A stretch of DNA of 64,000 nucleotides from Chlorogloeopsis sp. ULAP01 (GTDB lineage: Bacteria > Cyanobacteriota > Cyanobacteriia > Cyanobacteriales > Nostocaceae), in NCBI RefSeq assembly GCF_030381805.1, contig NZ_JAUDRH010000003.1:1-64000 (forward strand), given 5' to 3'. Position 1 is the stretch's first letter, and every line of letters begins with the position of its first letter. Below, piece by piece: positions 52,925-61,727 of this stretch. The position numbers and the translations under genes were made by a program. The notes below the pieces were generated by a model. That model was given only the letters and a program-made list of their open reading frames with translations. It was not told where the DNA came from and searched no databases.

Positions 52925-54031
52925 TCAATAGTCATCTCCAGGTTGGTGAGTAGTGCCTGTTTTGAAATTCAGCTCTGTGCTGTTGTACAGAATCTGCATC
53001 ACTCGCGAGCCTGGTTCGCTAAGTGCGTCCCTCGCGATCGTTGCAACTTTACCAATTACACTCACTGTATACTCAGCAACAACGTCACCAAAAGAATCGC
53101 GCTGAATTGCGACTTTCTGTCCTGGCGTCACCTTGTCATTTAGATCCACCAGCAATTCAAGGTAACCGCCGGTTGTCGAACGAATAGTTTCAAACATATC
53201 ACCGAAGAATGTTCCGGCTTCTTTGGATGTGCGATCTATGGGGCCATTAATGACTTTGTAGTGCTTAAGTACATTCATGCTGCCTTCGACAGCCATCGCA
53301 ATTTTCCGGGCATCAAAGATTCGTGGAGCACCGACCTCGATAGTTATTACTGGGATACCAGCCTCGACAAAAGCCATTTCGAGGGAGCCACTCTCACCAG
53401 CATCGTTCTTAATTTGCTCAATTGGAAACAGTTCAGCAATTTGTCGAATCTCTGCTTTGCGAAAGTCAGCAAAGATGAACATTGTGAAATCGCCGCCTGT
53501 TGATGCTGTATGATAGTCGAGCGCAATATCGACATTGTGCTTGAATAGTCGATTCCAGAGAATGCCAGCGTGACGTGACGGTGCGTCATTTCCCATTTCA
53601 TCGCCCGGCCAAACGCGATTAAGGTCAACCACTGAGCCGCCTTTCTGTGCAACTGGCCACTGGCGCTGTGTATATTCCTTGGCTGGGCGGGAGAGATCAT
53701 AAACGGCGATCGCTGTACCCGACATCTTCGCTGGATCAAGATTGCCCATAATGCGCTGCACTGCGTTTACCGGACTCAACTCATCACCATGCACACCTGC
53801 GGTGAGCGAGATGCGTTTGCCATCTTGAGCACCCTTTGCAACAACAACGGGGACATACCAGTGCTGACCAGTACCCATCTGCACACCTTGGAAAAAAAAG
53901 CGGTACTTTTTGCCAGGTTCGAGGTCATTGACATCTAGCTGACTGATGACTGGTGCGCCTTGAATTTGGTCACCCGTGAAGATTGTCCTCAGATGCATCC
54001 CCATTTCGTAAGTATCATTGTGAGAAAGCAT
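52925..54031 (-). CDS. Succinylglutamate desuccinylase/aspartoacylase-like zinc hydrolase
   Basis: 368 aa with AGGAGC upstream. The M14/AstE-AspA zinc site is seen: GVHGDELSPVNAVQRI (H and E ligands, about 80-95), DYHTAS (third ligand His), and a later catalytic Glu in IPVITIEVGAP. A C-terminal domain follows (VDLNDKVTPGQKVAIQRDSF). Relatives remove acyl groups from N-acylated amino acids such as N-succinylglutamate or N-acetylaspartate. Placement close to cyanophycinase and arginine deiminase suggests, as inference only, a substrate linked to arginine or aspartate. Confidence 0.83.
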   Translation of the reverse strand: MLSHNDTYEMGMHLRTIFTGDQIQGAPVISQLDVNDLEPGKKYRFFFQGVQMGTGQHWYVPVVVAKGAQDGKRISLTAGVHGDELSPVNAVQRIMGNLDPAKMSGTAIAVYDLSRPAKEYTQRQWPVAQKGGSVVDLNRVWPGDEMGNDAPSRHAGILWNRLFKHNVDIALDYHTASTGGDFTMFIFADFRKAEIRQIAELFPIEQIKNDAGESGSLEMAFVEAGIPVITIEVGAPRIFDARKIAMAVEGSMNVLKHYKVINGPIDRTSKEAGTFFGDMFETIRSTTGGYLELLVDLNDKVTPGQKVAIQRDSFGDVVAEYTVSVIGKVATIARDALSEPGSRVMQILYNSTELNFKTGTTHQPGDDY

Positions 54032-54117
54032 TTTGAAAGCTCCTTTGGTCGTCGTAAATGACGCTCATCAGCCCATACTTGTTGGCAGTGAAACTATTCA
54101 AACTCAGGTCTTAACCA

Positions 54118-54714
54118 CTAAGATTGTTTTGCTTCTCGGAAAATCACAGGTGCGTTTTGCAATCTTTTATAGGTCTTGTAACGGTGATACAATTCACGAT
54201 TTGTGAAAAAGAACAAAGAAACTGCTTCCCAGATAAAAACCCATCCACTGATTGCCAGTCCTTCAAGTAGGATAGATTGCAAATCTGCTTCTGTAGAAAT
54301 AGTATTTGCTACCCATAGACACACAAAACCAACCACGACTAACAAAAGCATCTGTTTATTGGTCTTCTCTACTTCCTTTCTCAGAAAGAATCGTTTGTAA
54401 ATAAAACTATTTTTTAAACTATCCCGCAAATCATCTTCTATTTGCTCATTTTGCATTGCCACTGGAACGGTGAAACACAATTCAATGGGATATTTGGATG
54501 GAATTTCGTTGGAACTTTCCTCCAGATAGAGGCGCAGTTCAGGATCAAGCTCTCGATGTTTAAAGGGAGCAGGATCCCATTCGTTGAAAATATCTGTGTA
54601 CTGATCCAGGGCAATCTCAATCATGTAAAGATTGGTAGAGTCATCGATTTTGTATAGTTCTCTAAAAACCCTATCTTCATCTGTTTTGTTTGTTAAACCG
54701 ATTAAGAAGTTCAT
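54118..54714 (-). CDS. Hypothetical membrane protein with two C-terminal helices
   Basis: 198 aa. The soluble N-terminal half has LYMIEIALDQYTDIFNEWDP; two membrane segments follow (MLLLVVVGFVCLWVANTIS; LLEGLAISGWVFIWEAVSLF) and then a basic tail (YHRYKTYKRLQNAPV). It is not related to a family I recognise. It sits between the zinc-hydrolase and baeRF-like genes on the same strand, with gaps of about 86 and 96 bp. Confidence 0.7.
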   Translation of the reverse strand: MNFLIGLTNKTDEDRVFRELYKIDDSTNLYMIEIALDQYTDIFNEWDPAPFKHRELDPELRLYLEESSNEIPSKYPIELCFTVPVAMQNEQIEDDLRDSLKNSFIYKRFFLRKEVEKTNKQMLLLVVVGFVCLWVANTISTEADLQSILLEGLAISGWVFIWEAVSLFFFTNRELYHRYKTYKRLQNAPVIFREAKQS

Positions 54715-54810
54715 GATTCATGACATATCATTTTGGTTTGGAGAGTTACTGAATAATTGGTGCGTTCGTTCAATTATTGAGTATCTACTCAACCAACTAC
54801 AGCAAGGATC

Positions 54811-55887
54811 TCAGTACCGCAAAATTAATGCAATGTGTTGATGATCGGATAGTGCATCATCATTAACAATTGCAACCTTTCCCCCCTTAGCCAACACTAC
54901 TTCAATAATTTCATCCACGGCATCATCCATTACCTCTGTGCCGCCTGAGCTTTCCACCAATTCCAGCCTGCCGTCTTCAGTAGCGATCGCGGGAACATGA
55001 TAGTTTTTTTCAATCAACAGCAGTTTCCCTCGCCCTTGTTGCGCTAATTGCCAGACTTCCTCGATCGCTGAGACGACCTTTTGAGCACCCACTGCATAAT
55101 TCAATTCTTGCAAGGCATTGGTTTGTTGAGCCTCTCTCACAGTTTGGATGATTGACCATACTTGAGGAGCCAGTTCGGGAATCGTTGCTTTGTCAAAATT
55201 GCCGATCAGGGTGCCTGCAATTGATGATGTATGTTGCGTAACTTCCTGAAAGAAAGATATCTGCCGATCCACACCTCCCACAACTAATGGCAGTTCATCA
55301 TCTTTGGTATAAGAGGTAAATACACTGTCTACCTGCTGAAAAAATCGGCGATGTCGGTCATCTACATAGCTAGAATCAGCATCATAGGGAAGAGCAGTTG
55401 TTGCTCCTGGCCCTGTCATTGGCATCGGAAAGTTTTGGTCGTTAACTTCTTCAACAGTCTCACCTGTTCCAGCTAATAAGCGAGTAGATGCTTGGCTCAA
55501 TAACAGCACCCAATAGCGCAGCGCCCTATGCATACCATACACTAAATCTCGTGTTGCAAAAGTTTGATCAATCACAACGCGGGCGGGTACCGGAAACGGC
55601 AGATAGTAAAGTTTAGCAAAGTCGTGGCTGATATACAGTGCTAATCCATCCAGCGTGTAGGGGTAATCAATTTCGCTCACGAGTGATTCCAGTCGCTTCA
55701 GTAGCGGTTCTAACTCGCGATCAGAAAATTCTGCACGAAGTCGATTCTTTGCCTCATCTACCAGATTTTTGACCCGGATGGGATCTTGTTTGTTGTCGGG
55801 CCATGTCCGATGAGTCGGCAATAAAATAGAAAGGGCAGGCACCTTAGTTAAGGATTGCAATTGATTGAGATCCTGGCGAGTAATCAT
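54811..55887 (-). CDS. baeRF-like (bacterial archaeo-eukaryotic release-factor family) protein
   Basis: 358 aa. The start MITRQDLNQLQSLTKVPALS and ILLPTHRTWPDNKQDPIRVK, LYYLPFPVPARVVIDQTFAT, LPLVVGGVDRQISFFQEVTQ and the end DHQHIALILRY fit the bacterial eRF1-like families (baeRF_family3 type) described in comparative genomics as possible ribosome-rescue or hibernation factors. The eRF1-type GGQ motif is not seen. Assignment is by pattern. It is adjacent to cphB (51 bp), so probably co-transcribed. Confidence 0.65.
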   Translation of the reverse strand: MITRQDLNQLQSLTKVPALSILLPTHRTWPDNKQDPIRVKNLVDEAKNRLRAEFSDRELEPLLKRLESLVSEIDYPYTLDGLALYISHDFAKLYYLPFPVPARVVIDQTFATRDLVYGMHRALRYWVLLLSQASTRLLAGTGETVEEVNDQNFPMPMTGPGATTALPYDADSSYVDDRHRRFFQQVDSVFTSYTKDDELPLVVGGVDRQISFFQEVTQHTSSIAGTLIGNFDKATIPELAPQVWSIIQTVREAQQTNALQELNYAVGAQKVVSAIEEVWQLAQQGRGKLLLIEKNYHVPAIATEDGRLELVESSGGTEVMDDAVDEIIEVVLAKGGKVAIVNDDALSDHQHIALILRY

Positions 55888-55938
55888 GAATATTTCCTAC
55901 TAACCCAATGGGTTTGAATACCACTTTCCATTTGTCTT

Positions 55939-56742
55939 TTACATCAGTGGTAGGTGTGTTTTCATGTTAAAGCGATAGCCGTGGGGCAAAACGTGCAACT
56001 TAACTCCACAAAGTGCGATGGGTTCATCTTTTAATAATCCTTGCAGGTTGTTGTGAGTAGAAGTGGTTTCATCAACAACCGTTACGGCTCCCTGCCCAAC
56101 CACTTCAAATTCATCGCCGCTGACAATAATAGCTGTATCTTCATCGATGCCTAAACCAAGCACCGCAGGTTGCAGTACCAGGGCTGCCAGTAGGCGACCA
56201 AGGCGACCTCGTTGAGCGAAGTGTTGATCTACTAAAATTCCTGGTAAAAATCCCATACCAGGGCCTATATTAACTGCATTAACACTGGGATTGGATACAG
56301 ATACACCGCCCACAATCATTTCATCAGGCATCATGGCAGCTCCCGCACTGGTACCGCCAACCACTGCTCCTTCCTCATGACGCTTGTGAATTACCTTGTC
56401 TAGTGGTGTTCCCTTGATAAAGTCTACAATACGTAATTGGTCACCCCCCGTAAAGAAGATACCGGTTGCCTGTTCAACTGTACGGATAGAGTATTCTCGT
56501 TCGGAATCTTCTCGGTGTTCGGTATGTACTACCTGTACCGACTCTGCTCCTAAGCGCTCAAACACGCGGATGTAATCATCCCCAACTTCTCTAGGTAAAC
56601 TGGTAGCTGCCGTCATCACCGCAATGTGTGCTTTCACTCCACCCGCCGCTCGAACAAATTCCCGTAGAACTACGCAATCGCCCTGCCGATCTTCTGCTCC
56701 GCCAATAATGACTAGAGCGCCACGCTTTTGCTCACTATTCAT
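55939..56742 (-). CDS. cphB: Cyanophycinase
   Basis: 267 aa, the usual length. The S51 peptidase motifs are seen: VIIGGAEDRQGDCVVLREFV, FFTGGDQLRIVDFI, the nucleophile motif GGTSAGAAMMPDEM, and NIGPGMGFLPGILVDQHFAQ then RGRLGRLLAAL. It degrades the storage polymer cyanophycin to beta-Asp-Arg dipeptides in the cytoplasm. Cyanophycin synthetase cphA, often adjacent, is absent; instead arginine deiminase lies 149 bp upstream, which points to further breakdown of the released arginine. Confidence 0.92.
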   Translation of the reverse strand: MNSEQKRGALVIIGGAEDRQGDCVVLREFVRAAGGVKAHIAVMTAATSLPREVGDDYIRVFERLGAESVQVVHTEHREDSEREYSIRTVEQATGIFFTGGDQLRIVDFIKGTPLDKVIHKRHEEGAVVGGTSAGAAMMPDEMIVGGVSVSNPSVNAVNIGPGMGFLPGILVDQHFAQRGRLGRLLAALVLQPAVLGLGIDEDTAIIVSGDEFEVVGQGAVTVVDETTSTHNNLQGLLKDEPIALCGVKLHVLPHGYRFNMKTHLPLM

Positions 56743-56891
56743 AGTGACTCTCCCACCTAATATAATCTCTGCCTTTGCAGCATTTATGTAGACTAAACGC
56801 TCCTCAATCCAACAAAGTTCTTGAGGTTAGCACTGCTAAGTTACTTTTGAGAGGTACCAACATCACTTTAATTGAACATTAAATTATCCTC

Positions 56892-58157
56892 TTAGAAATC
56901 GACTCCATCCCGAATTAACGGGCAGGTCATGCAATGACCACCACCCCGTCCGCGTCCCAGTTCAGCACCAATAATGGTAATCACTTCTATTCCTTCCTTG
57001 CGTAAGGCTGTATTTGTAAAAGTATTGCGATCATAGGCAACAACCACGCCTGGTTCAATACAGACAACATTGTTGCCGCTATCCCACTGTTGACGCTGTC
57101 TTGCATAGGCATTACCTCCTGTCTCAATTACGCGCAGCTTTTTCAAACCTAAGGATGAAGCGACGACATCGACAAATGGTTTTGATTCTTGCATCAAATC
57201 ATATCCAGGAGGTTTGTCACTAGGCCACAGGGAAAATGTCACAATTTGATCCATGATTTCGGGAAATAAAGTTACTACATCCCGATCGCAAAAGGTGAAG
57301 ACTGTATCCAGGTGCATTGCTGACCGAAGTTTGGGCATTGCGGCAACAATCACCCGTTTTGCACCTTGCTTGGCAAATAAAGACGCCGCCAGTTGAGTAA
57401 TGGCTTGGCGCGAAGTGCGCTCACTCATGCCGATCAGTACAATACCATTACCAATGGGCATGACATCACCCCCTTCAAGGGTGGCACAACCGTGGTTGAC
57501 TTCTGGATCGCCCCACCAGATAGCAAAGTTTGCCTGGGCAAAACTGGGGTGAAACTTATATATCGCTGTTGTTAGGACAGTTTCTTCGTGCCGAGCAGGC
57601 CAGTAGAGTGGATTGAGTGTGACACCATTGTAAACCCAGCAAGTAGTATCACGGGTATATAAGGTGTTGGGTAGTGGCGGTAGTAGGTATCCGGTAATGC
57701 CAACTGCTTGTTGAGCCATCTTCAGTAAGTCGCTACCAAACTCTTGAGGGATATCAACAGCGGCAAGCCCACCGATCAGATATTCAGCTAGTTGCCTCGA
57801 ACTCAAGCTTTCTAAGAATGCCCGAACATCATCAATCAATCCCAGCCCGACTTCATTAGGTACGATTTGTTGATCTAAGATCCATTTTTTCGCTTCTGGA
57901 ACATCAAGGGTTTGCGCCAATAGTTCGTGCATTTCGACGACTTCGACACCGCGATCGCGCATTTTTAAAACGAAGTCAGCATGATCTCGCTTGGCTTGAT
58001 CCACCCATAGGACATCGTCAAATAGCAGATCATCACAGTTAGTAGGTGTCAAACGAGCGTGTGCCAAGCCTGGTGAACACACCATAACTTTTCGCAATTT
58101 GCCAACTTCTGAGTGTACCCCGTAGGTAACGGCCTTGGTATCCTTGGCGCTAGTCAT
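56892..58157 (-). CDS. arcA: Arginine deiminase
   Basis: 421 aa from the ATG at 58157, which has GGAGG 6 nt upstream; a further in-frame start upstream is not needed. Guanidino-modifying enzyme fold: VHSEVGKLRKVMVCSPGLAH, NTLYTRDTTCWVYNGVTLN, LEGGDVMPIGNGIVLIGMSE, the catalytic MHLDTVFTFCDRD, and the nucleophile GGGHCMTCPLIRDG (Cys near 410). It hydrolyses arginine to citrulline and ammonia. No arcB or arcC is adjacent, so citrulline must be handled elsewhere. The neighbouring cyanophycinase suggests it works in nitrogen mobilisation. Confidence 0.92.
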   Translation of the reverse strand: MTSAKDTKAVTYGVHSEVGKLRKVMVCSPGLAHARLTPTNCDDLLFDDVLWVDQAKRDHADFVLKMRDRGVEVVEMHELLAQTLDVPEAKKWILDQQIVPNEVGLGLIDDVRAFLESLSSRQLAEYLIGGLAAVDIPQEFGSDLLKMAQQAVGITGYLLPPLPNTLYTRDTTCWVYNGVTLNPLYWPARHEETVLTTAIYKFHPSFAQANFAIWWGDPEVNHGCATLEGGDVMPIGNGIVLIGMSERTSRQAITQLAASLFAKQGAKRVIVAAMPKLRSAMHLDTVFTFCDRDVVTLFPEIMDQIVTFSLWPSDKPPGYDLMQESKPFVDVVASSLGLKKLRVIETGGNAYARQRQQWDSGNNVVCIEPGVVVAYDRNTFTNTALRKEGIEVITIIGAELGRGRGGGHCMTCPLIRDGVDF

Positions 58158-58400
58158 AATAACCTCCAATCGTTTAGATGGTATTTGACCCGTCGCTGAT
58201 ACCACCACTGGCAGCCCACAGCAGTACCTGGAAACAGTTGTTTGGTGCGTTTAGTCACTCTACAAGTTTTAACAGGCAATTGAGGGCTGATTCCAGAGTG
58301 GTTTGATAGGTCAAGGCAGAAGTTGCAGATATATAGAGGAGAAGTTACACGGCTTAATTTCTATGCTTAATAGTATTTACGAGGTGTTTAAGTTACTTCT

Positions 58401-58895
58401 CTACATCTCTGCGCCAAAGTCTTCCCGCAGTTTTGCCTCTTGCTCGGTGGATAGATTTGATTGAAGTAATTCACCCTTTTCGTCTGGGGCGAAAGCCGCT
58501 TCTACTTTGTCTAATGTGACTTGACCTGTTAACAAGAATAGGGCGGATGTTCCTTCTGTGACTTTGCTTTGTAGATCCTTAATGAAATTGTCATTGATTC
58601 CGTAGTCAGTTAATCGTCCTGAAATTGCGCCTGCTGTAGCACCCACTATTACCCCTAACAATGGAGCGAAAAAGATGAGACCAAACAATAGTCCCCAGAA
58701 TGCACCACCTAGTGCGCCAGCTCCTACAGTATTCATTGCCTGATAGGTTTTAGGGCGTTGCCGTCCTCGTGGCCAGGATACAATTGCGGCATCTAAAACT
58801 TGAATTAATTGCTGTTTTTGTAAGTCTTCTAGCTTGTTTAAAGCATGATCTGCGCCATCAGCAGTATTGAATTTCCAAACGGTTAACGTTGACAT
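58401..58895 (-). CDS. DUF1269 membrane protein
   Basis: 164 aa with AGGGGG upstream. It begins VWKFNTADGADHALNKLEDL, has a Gly-rich hydrophobic centre (GAGALGGAFWGLLFGLIFFA; LLGVIVGATAGAISG) and ends with a soluble tail containing VTEGTSALFLLTGQVT, as in DUF1269. The function is unknown; the family is often linked to stress or secreted acidic proteins. It is upstream of arcA by 243 bp on the same strand. Confidence 0.85.
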   Translation of the reverse strand: MSTLTVWKFNTADGADHALNKLEDLQKQQLIQVLDAAIVSWPRGRQRPKTYQAMNTVGAGALGGAFWGLLFGLIFFAPLLGVIVGATAGAISGRLTDYGINDNFIKDLQSKVTEGTSALFLLTGQVTLDKVEAAFAPDEKGELLQSNLSTEQEAKLREDFGAEM

Positions 58896-60080
58896 ATTAT
58901 CCCCCTAGTTTAATTTTTCTTTGAGAATCTTCCCAACTAGCTAATTTGGCTCCTCATCTTTTCAAATTGGCTAGCTGCGGATCTGATGACTCCATTTCAT
59001 CAGGCAGGGTAAAGTGGTCAAACGGTTTAGTGATTGCTCAGGCAAATCCTATTTGGTGAAGTTGCTTAAATATTCTTTCGACCGAAAAACAATTGTCGAA
59101 GTCCTGTTAAAGCTCTTTTCACACTTATTTGGCGAGCCTTACCATAACCTGTGCAGAAGTATAATCATGCTCATGTAGCTTTTGTCAGGTTTGGTTTCAA
59201 ACATTAAGTGCTACTTCAAGACCGTTGCTTTTAGAAGCATCGTCACTGAACAGAGCGGAAGATAAAAGCTACTGAGATGATTCGTTCTTTAGATTAGAAC
59301 AAAAAGATAAGAAAAAGATATGAAGATGATATGAAAGGAGATTTTTATCCTTCCTAATCTAATATTTCTGCATTTTTGGAGCAAGGCACTTATCGATGAC
59401 ATCTGCAATGCTCATCTCTGCTGCTTTTAACACAGCTATTAGTTACTTCGGTAGTAATCGAAAGCGCTCAAGAATTTACTAAATTACTTTTCAATTCTCT
59501 TGAGATTTGGAATCAAAAAGTCTAACAGGATTGATTAGATTGTAAGTCCATTAAATAACCAGAGATAACCCTGCTAACCTATCTGCGATCGCATCGATAA
59601 ATAATGGGTACAGAAAGCTTATGAGCGCTATGCATCAGTCGATTAATCGTCTTCAGCTACAAAAGTACTCATTGTGAAAAACCTTGATAAACTCTACCTC
59701 AAAATCAGACAGAGTCTATGGAGATATTATTATCTTGTCTTGCTATTAATCAAGTGAATTTCATCTGGTTATAGTAGTAGTTTTGACTGAGAAAAAACTT
59801 TATTCATGATTTTAAGCATATAGGCATTGGGGACTTTCAAATATTAAATTTTAAAAAAATCCGTAATAAGTACTAAATTAGTTGACTTCAATTTCAATTG
59901 AAAACAACACAGTAAACTAAAATTTATAACTAAACTATATAAGATAGAAAAGCTTTTAGTGTCTGATCAAATTAAACTACTGTATTGCAATCAAATAATC
60001 ATAAGTATCATCTTCTTGAGTTGCGATCGCAGTTTCTTCAAAAGCTTTGCCAACTAGAACAAGCAATCGCTAATCAGCTA
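58896..60080. other. Long gap (1.2 kb) without a convincing gene
   Basis: AT-rich. At 59289-59297 and 59354-59362 the sequence has a perfect 9-bp inverted pair (TTAGATTAG/CTAATCTAA) 56 nt apart, with an AAGGA/TCCTT pair inside; this may be a weak structural element. HIP1-like sites occur near 59585 and 60024. A 30-codon minus-strand frame at 59980-60070 lacks a proper start. Confidence 0.55.
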
Positions 60081-60755
60081 TTATCCTAGTTGTGCGATCG
60101 GTTCCCAATTCAGAACATCTTGCAGTAAGACTTGATAGCCCTGAAAATTAGGATGTAGCCCATCAGAACAAACATGCGATCGCACCCAATTTGTACCTCT
60201 TGCCAGCCAAAGATCAAAAATATCTAGATAGGGAATCTGACGTGCTGCACAGGCGAGCTTGGTTGCTTCCTTGTAACGGTACTGGTCGGTATGATTGTAA
60301 TAAAAGCAGTTCATAAAGGGCATCTTGCTTTCATCTACTGGCACCATGCCCACAAACACAACATTACACAACTGCCGTGCTTGGTCTAATAAGTTAGCTA
60401 ACTGTGTTTGAAACTGCTTAAATTCAGTTGCTAAACGTCCGTCTAAACGTCCTAAGCGAGCCGAGTCATTAACGCCCACAGAAAGAATGATTAAGTCTGG
60501 AAAACGATTTCGCAATTCACCCCGTCGGCGAAATTCTTGCTCTAATCTTGCTTGAACTTGAGCCACTCCGTTTCCTCGAATACCTAAATTATAAAGAGCA
60601 TGACCAGAATGATCAGCACACATCCATCGACGTCGCAGTTGCTCTATCCAACCACCGCCGATTGGATCGCCAAAGCCATAAATGAGGCTATCACCAAGAG
60701 CAATCACTTTCAGACCAAGGCGAGTTTGTTGAGGAACTGATACTAAACTATTCAT
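60081..60755 (-). CDS. SGNH/GDSL hydrolase
   Basis: 224 aa, full length for a GDSL domain. Block I is IALGDSLIYGFGDPIGGGW, block III GVNDSARLGRLDGRLA, and block V SDGLHPNFQGYQVLL with the catalytic Asp and His. These are Ser/Asp/His hydrolases acting on esters. It has no signal peptide, so it acts in the cytosol or on a membrane lipid. It is followed by an STRR tract separating it from phaB. Confidence 0.85.
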   Translation of the reverse strand: MNSLVSVPQQTRLGLKVIALGDSLIYGFGDPIGGGWIEQLRRRWMCADHSGHALYNLGIRGNGVAQVQARLEQEFRRRGELRNRFPDLIILSVGVNDSARLGRLDGRLATEFKQFQTQLANLLDQARQLCNVVFVGMVPVDESKMPFMNCFYYNHTDQYRYKEATKLACAARQIPYLDIFDLWLARGTNWVRSHVCSDGLHPNFQGYQVLLQDVLNWEPIAQLG

Positions 60756-60785
60756 CTTTTGTCCTCTGAGCTACTGCAATTTGTC

Positions 60786-60900
60786 AGAGATTGGGTATCG
60801 GGTACTGGGTACTGGTGATTGGGTACTAGGATTTCTTAATTCCTAATCCCTAGTACCGAGTCCTTAGTCACTTATTCCTAGTCCCTAATCCCTAGTCCCT
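60786..60900. repeat. STRR-type inverted repeat tract
   Basis: Heptamers GGGTACT and GGGTACTGG face CCTAATCCCTAGTACC and CCCTAATCCCTAGTCCC, forming a long imperfect inverted repeat just downstream of phaB. Confidence 0.65.
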
Positions 60901-61629
60901 TTAAGTGTGATGAGCACCGTTAACTTTGAGAACAGTTCCACTCACGTAGCTACTAGCTATTGGTGAAAGCAAAAACACTACTGCCCAAGCAATCTCCTCA
61001 GGCTTACCAAAGCGACGCAACGGGATCTCTGCGGTAATCTTTTCTTTGACTTTATCTGGGATTGCTTGAGTCATTTCAGTTTCGATAAATCCAGGCGCTA
61101 CAGCATTGGCTCGCACTCCATAACGTGCTCCCTCTAAAGCCAGAGATTTAGTCAAACCGATCGCACCTGCTTTTGATGCTGCATAGTTGGTTTGACCAAT
61201 GTTGCCCCGCTCACCAGAAATCGAGCTGATACAGACGACTGAACCTTCTCGTCGCTCATACATATTGGGGATGATGGGCTTGAGTGTGTTATATATTCCT
61301 TTCAAGTTAGTTTCTATGACTGCGTTCCAATCATCGATCACCAGTTTAGGAAAAAAGTTATCTTTGGTAATTCCAGCATTGGCGACAACTCCGTAAATTG
61401 GCCCTAGCTTGTGTTCTACTTTGTCTGCTACTTCTGCCATCGCTTCTGGATCGGTGACATCTGCCGAAATTGCTAAGGCGCTGCTCTCAATATTGGGATC
61501 GCTGCGGTATGTGTAAGCTACTTGAGCCCCCATCTGTTCTAAGAGATTGACGATTGCTGCTCCGATTCCCCGATTGCCGCCAGTCACTAAGACGACTTTA
61601 TCTTCTAATCCAAGTCCAAGATGGTTCAT
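60901..61629 (-). CDS. phaB: Acetoacetyl-CoA reductase PhaB
   Basis: 242 aa short-chain dehydrogenase. NADPH motif TGGNRGIG (16-23), NAG at about 93, and the Ser-Tyr-Lys catalytic set in ISSISGERGNIGQTNYAASK. It ends SSYVSGTVLKVNGAHHT. The sequence alone could also be FabG; the PHA context (phaA 98 bp upstream, phasin divergent) makes PhaB the better call. It reduces acetoacetyl-CoA to (R)-3-hydroxybutyryl-CoA. Confidence 0.85.
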   Translation of the reverse strand: MNHLGLGLEDKVVLVTGGNRGIGAAIVNLLEQMGAQVAYTYRSDPNIESSALAISADVTDPEAMAEVADKVEHKLGPIYGVVANAGITKDNFFPKLVIDDWNAVIETNLKGIYNTLKPIIPNMYERREGSVVCISSISGERGNIGQTNYAASKAGAIGLTKSLALEGARYGVRANAVAPGFIETEMTQAIPDKVKEKITAEIPLRRFGKPEEIAWAVVFLLSPIASSYVSGTVLKVNGAHHT

Positions 61630-61665
61630 ATGCTACAGTGAAATTAGAATGTATATTACAAAACG

Positions 61666-61727
61666 AAGAGCAGGAAAATATCAGAAGACAAGAAAGATTT
61701 GAAGATTTCTTACTTCTGCCTGCTCTT
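61666..61727 (-). promoter_or_regulatory. Long hairpin between phaA and phaB
   Basis: On the minus strand, directly after the phaA stop, AAGAGCAGG pairs perfectly with CCTGCTCTT, with CAGAAG/CTTCTG and AAGAAA/TTTCTT inner stems. No T-tract follows. It may tune phaB expression or transcript stability. Confidence 0.6.

Noticed and set aside
59980..60070. Short minus-strand frame with GKAFEETAIATQEDDTYD
   Set aside because: No ATG or ribosome-binding site; could be the tail of a lost gene, too short to call.
60901..61629. FabG (3-oxoacyl-ACP reductase) for the short-chain dehydrogenase
   Set aside because: Sequence alone is ambiguous, but direct linkage to phaA and a phasin gene makes PhaB the better name.
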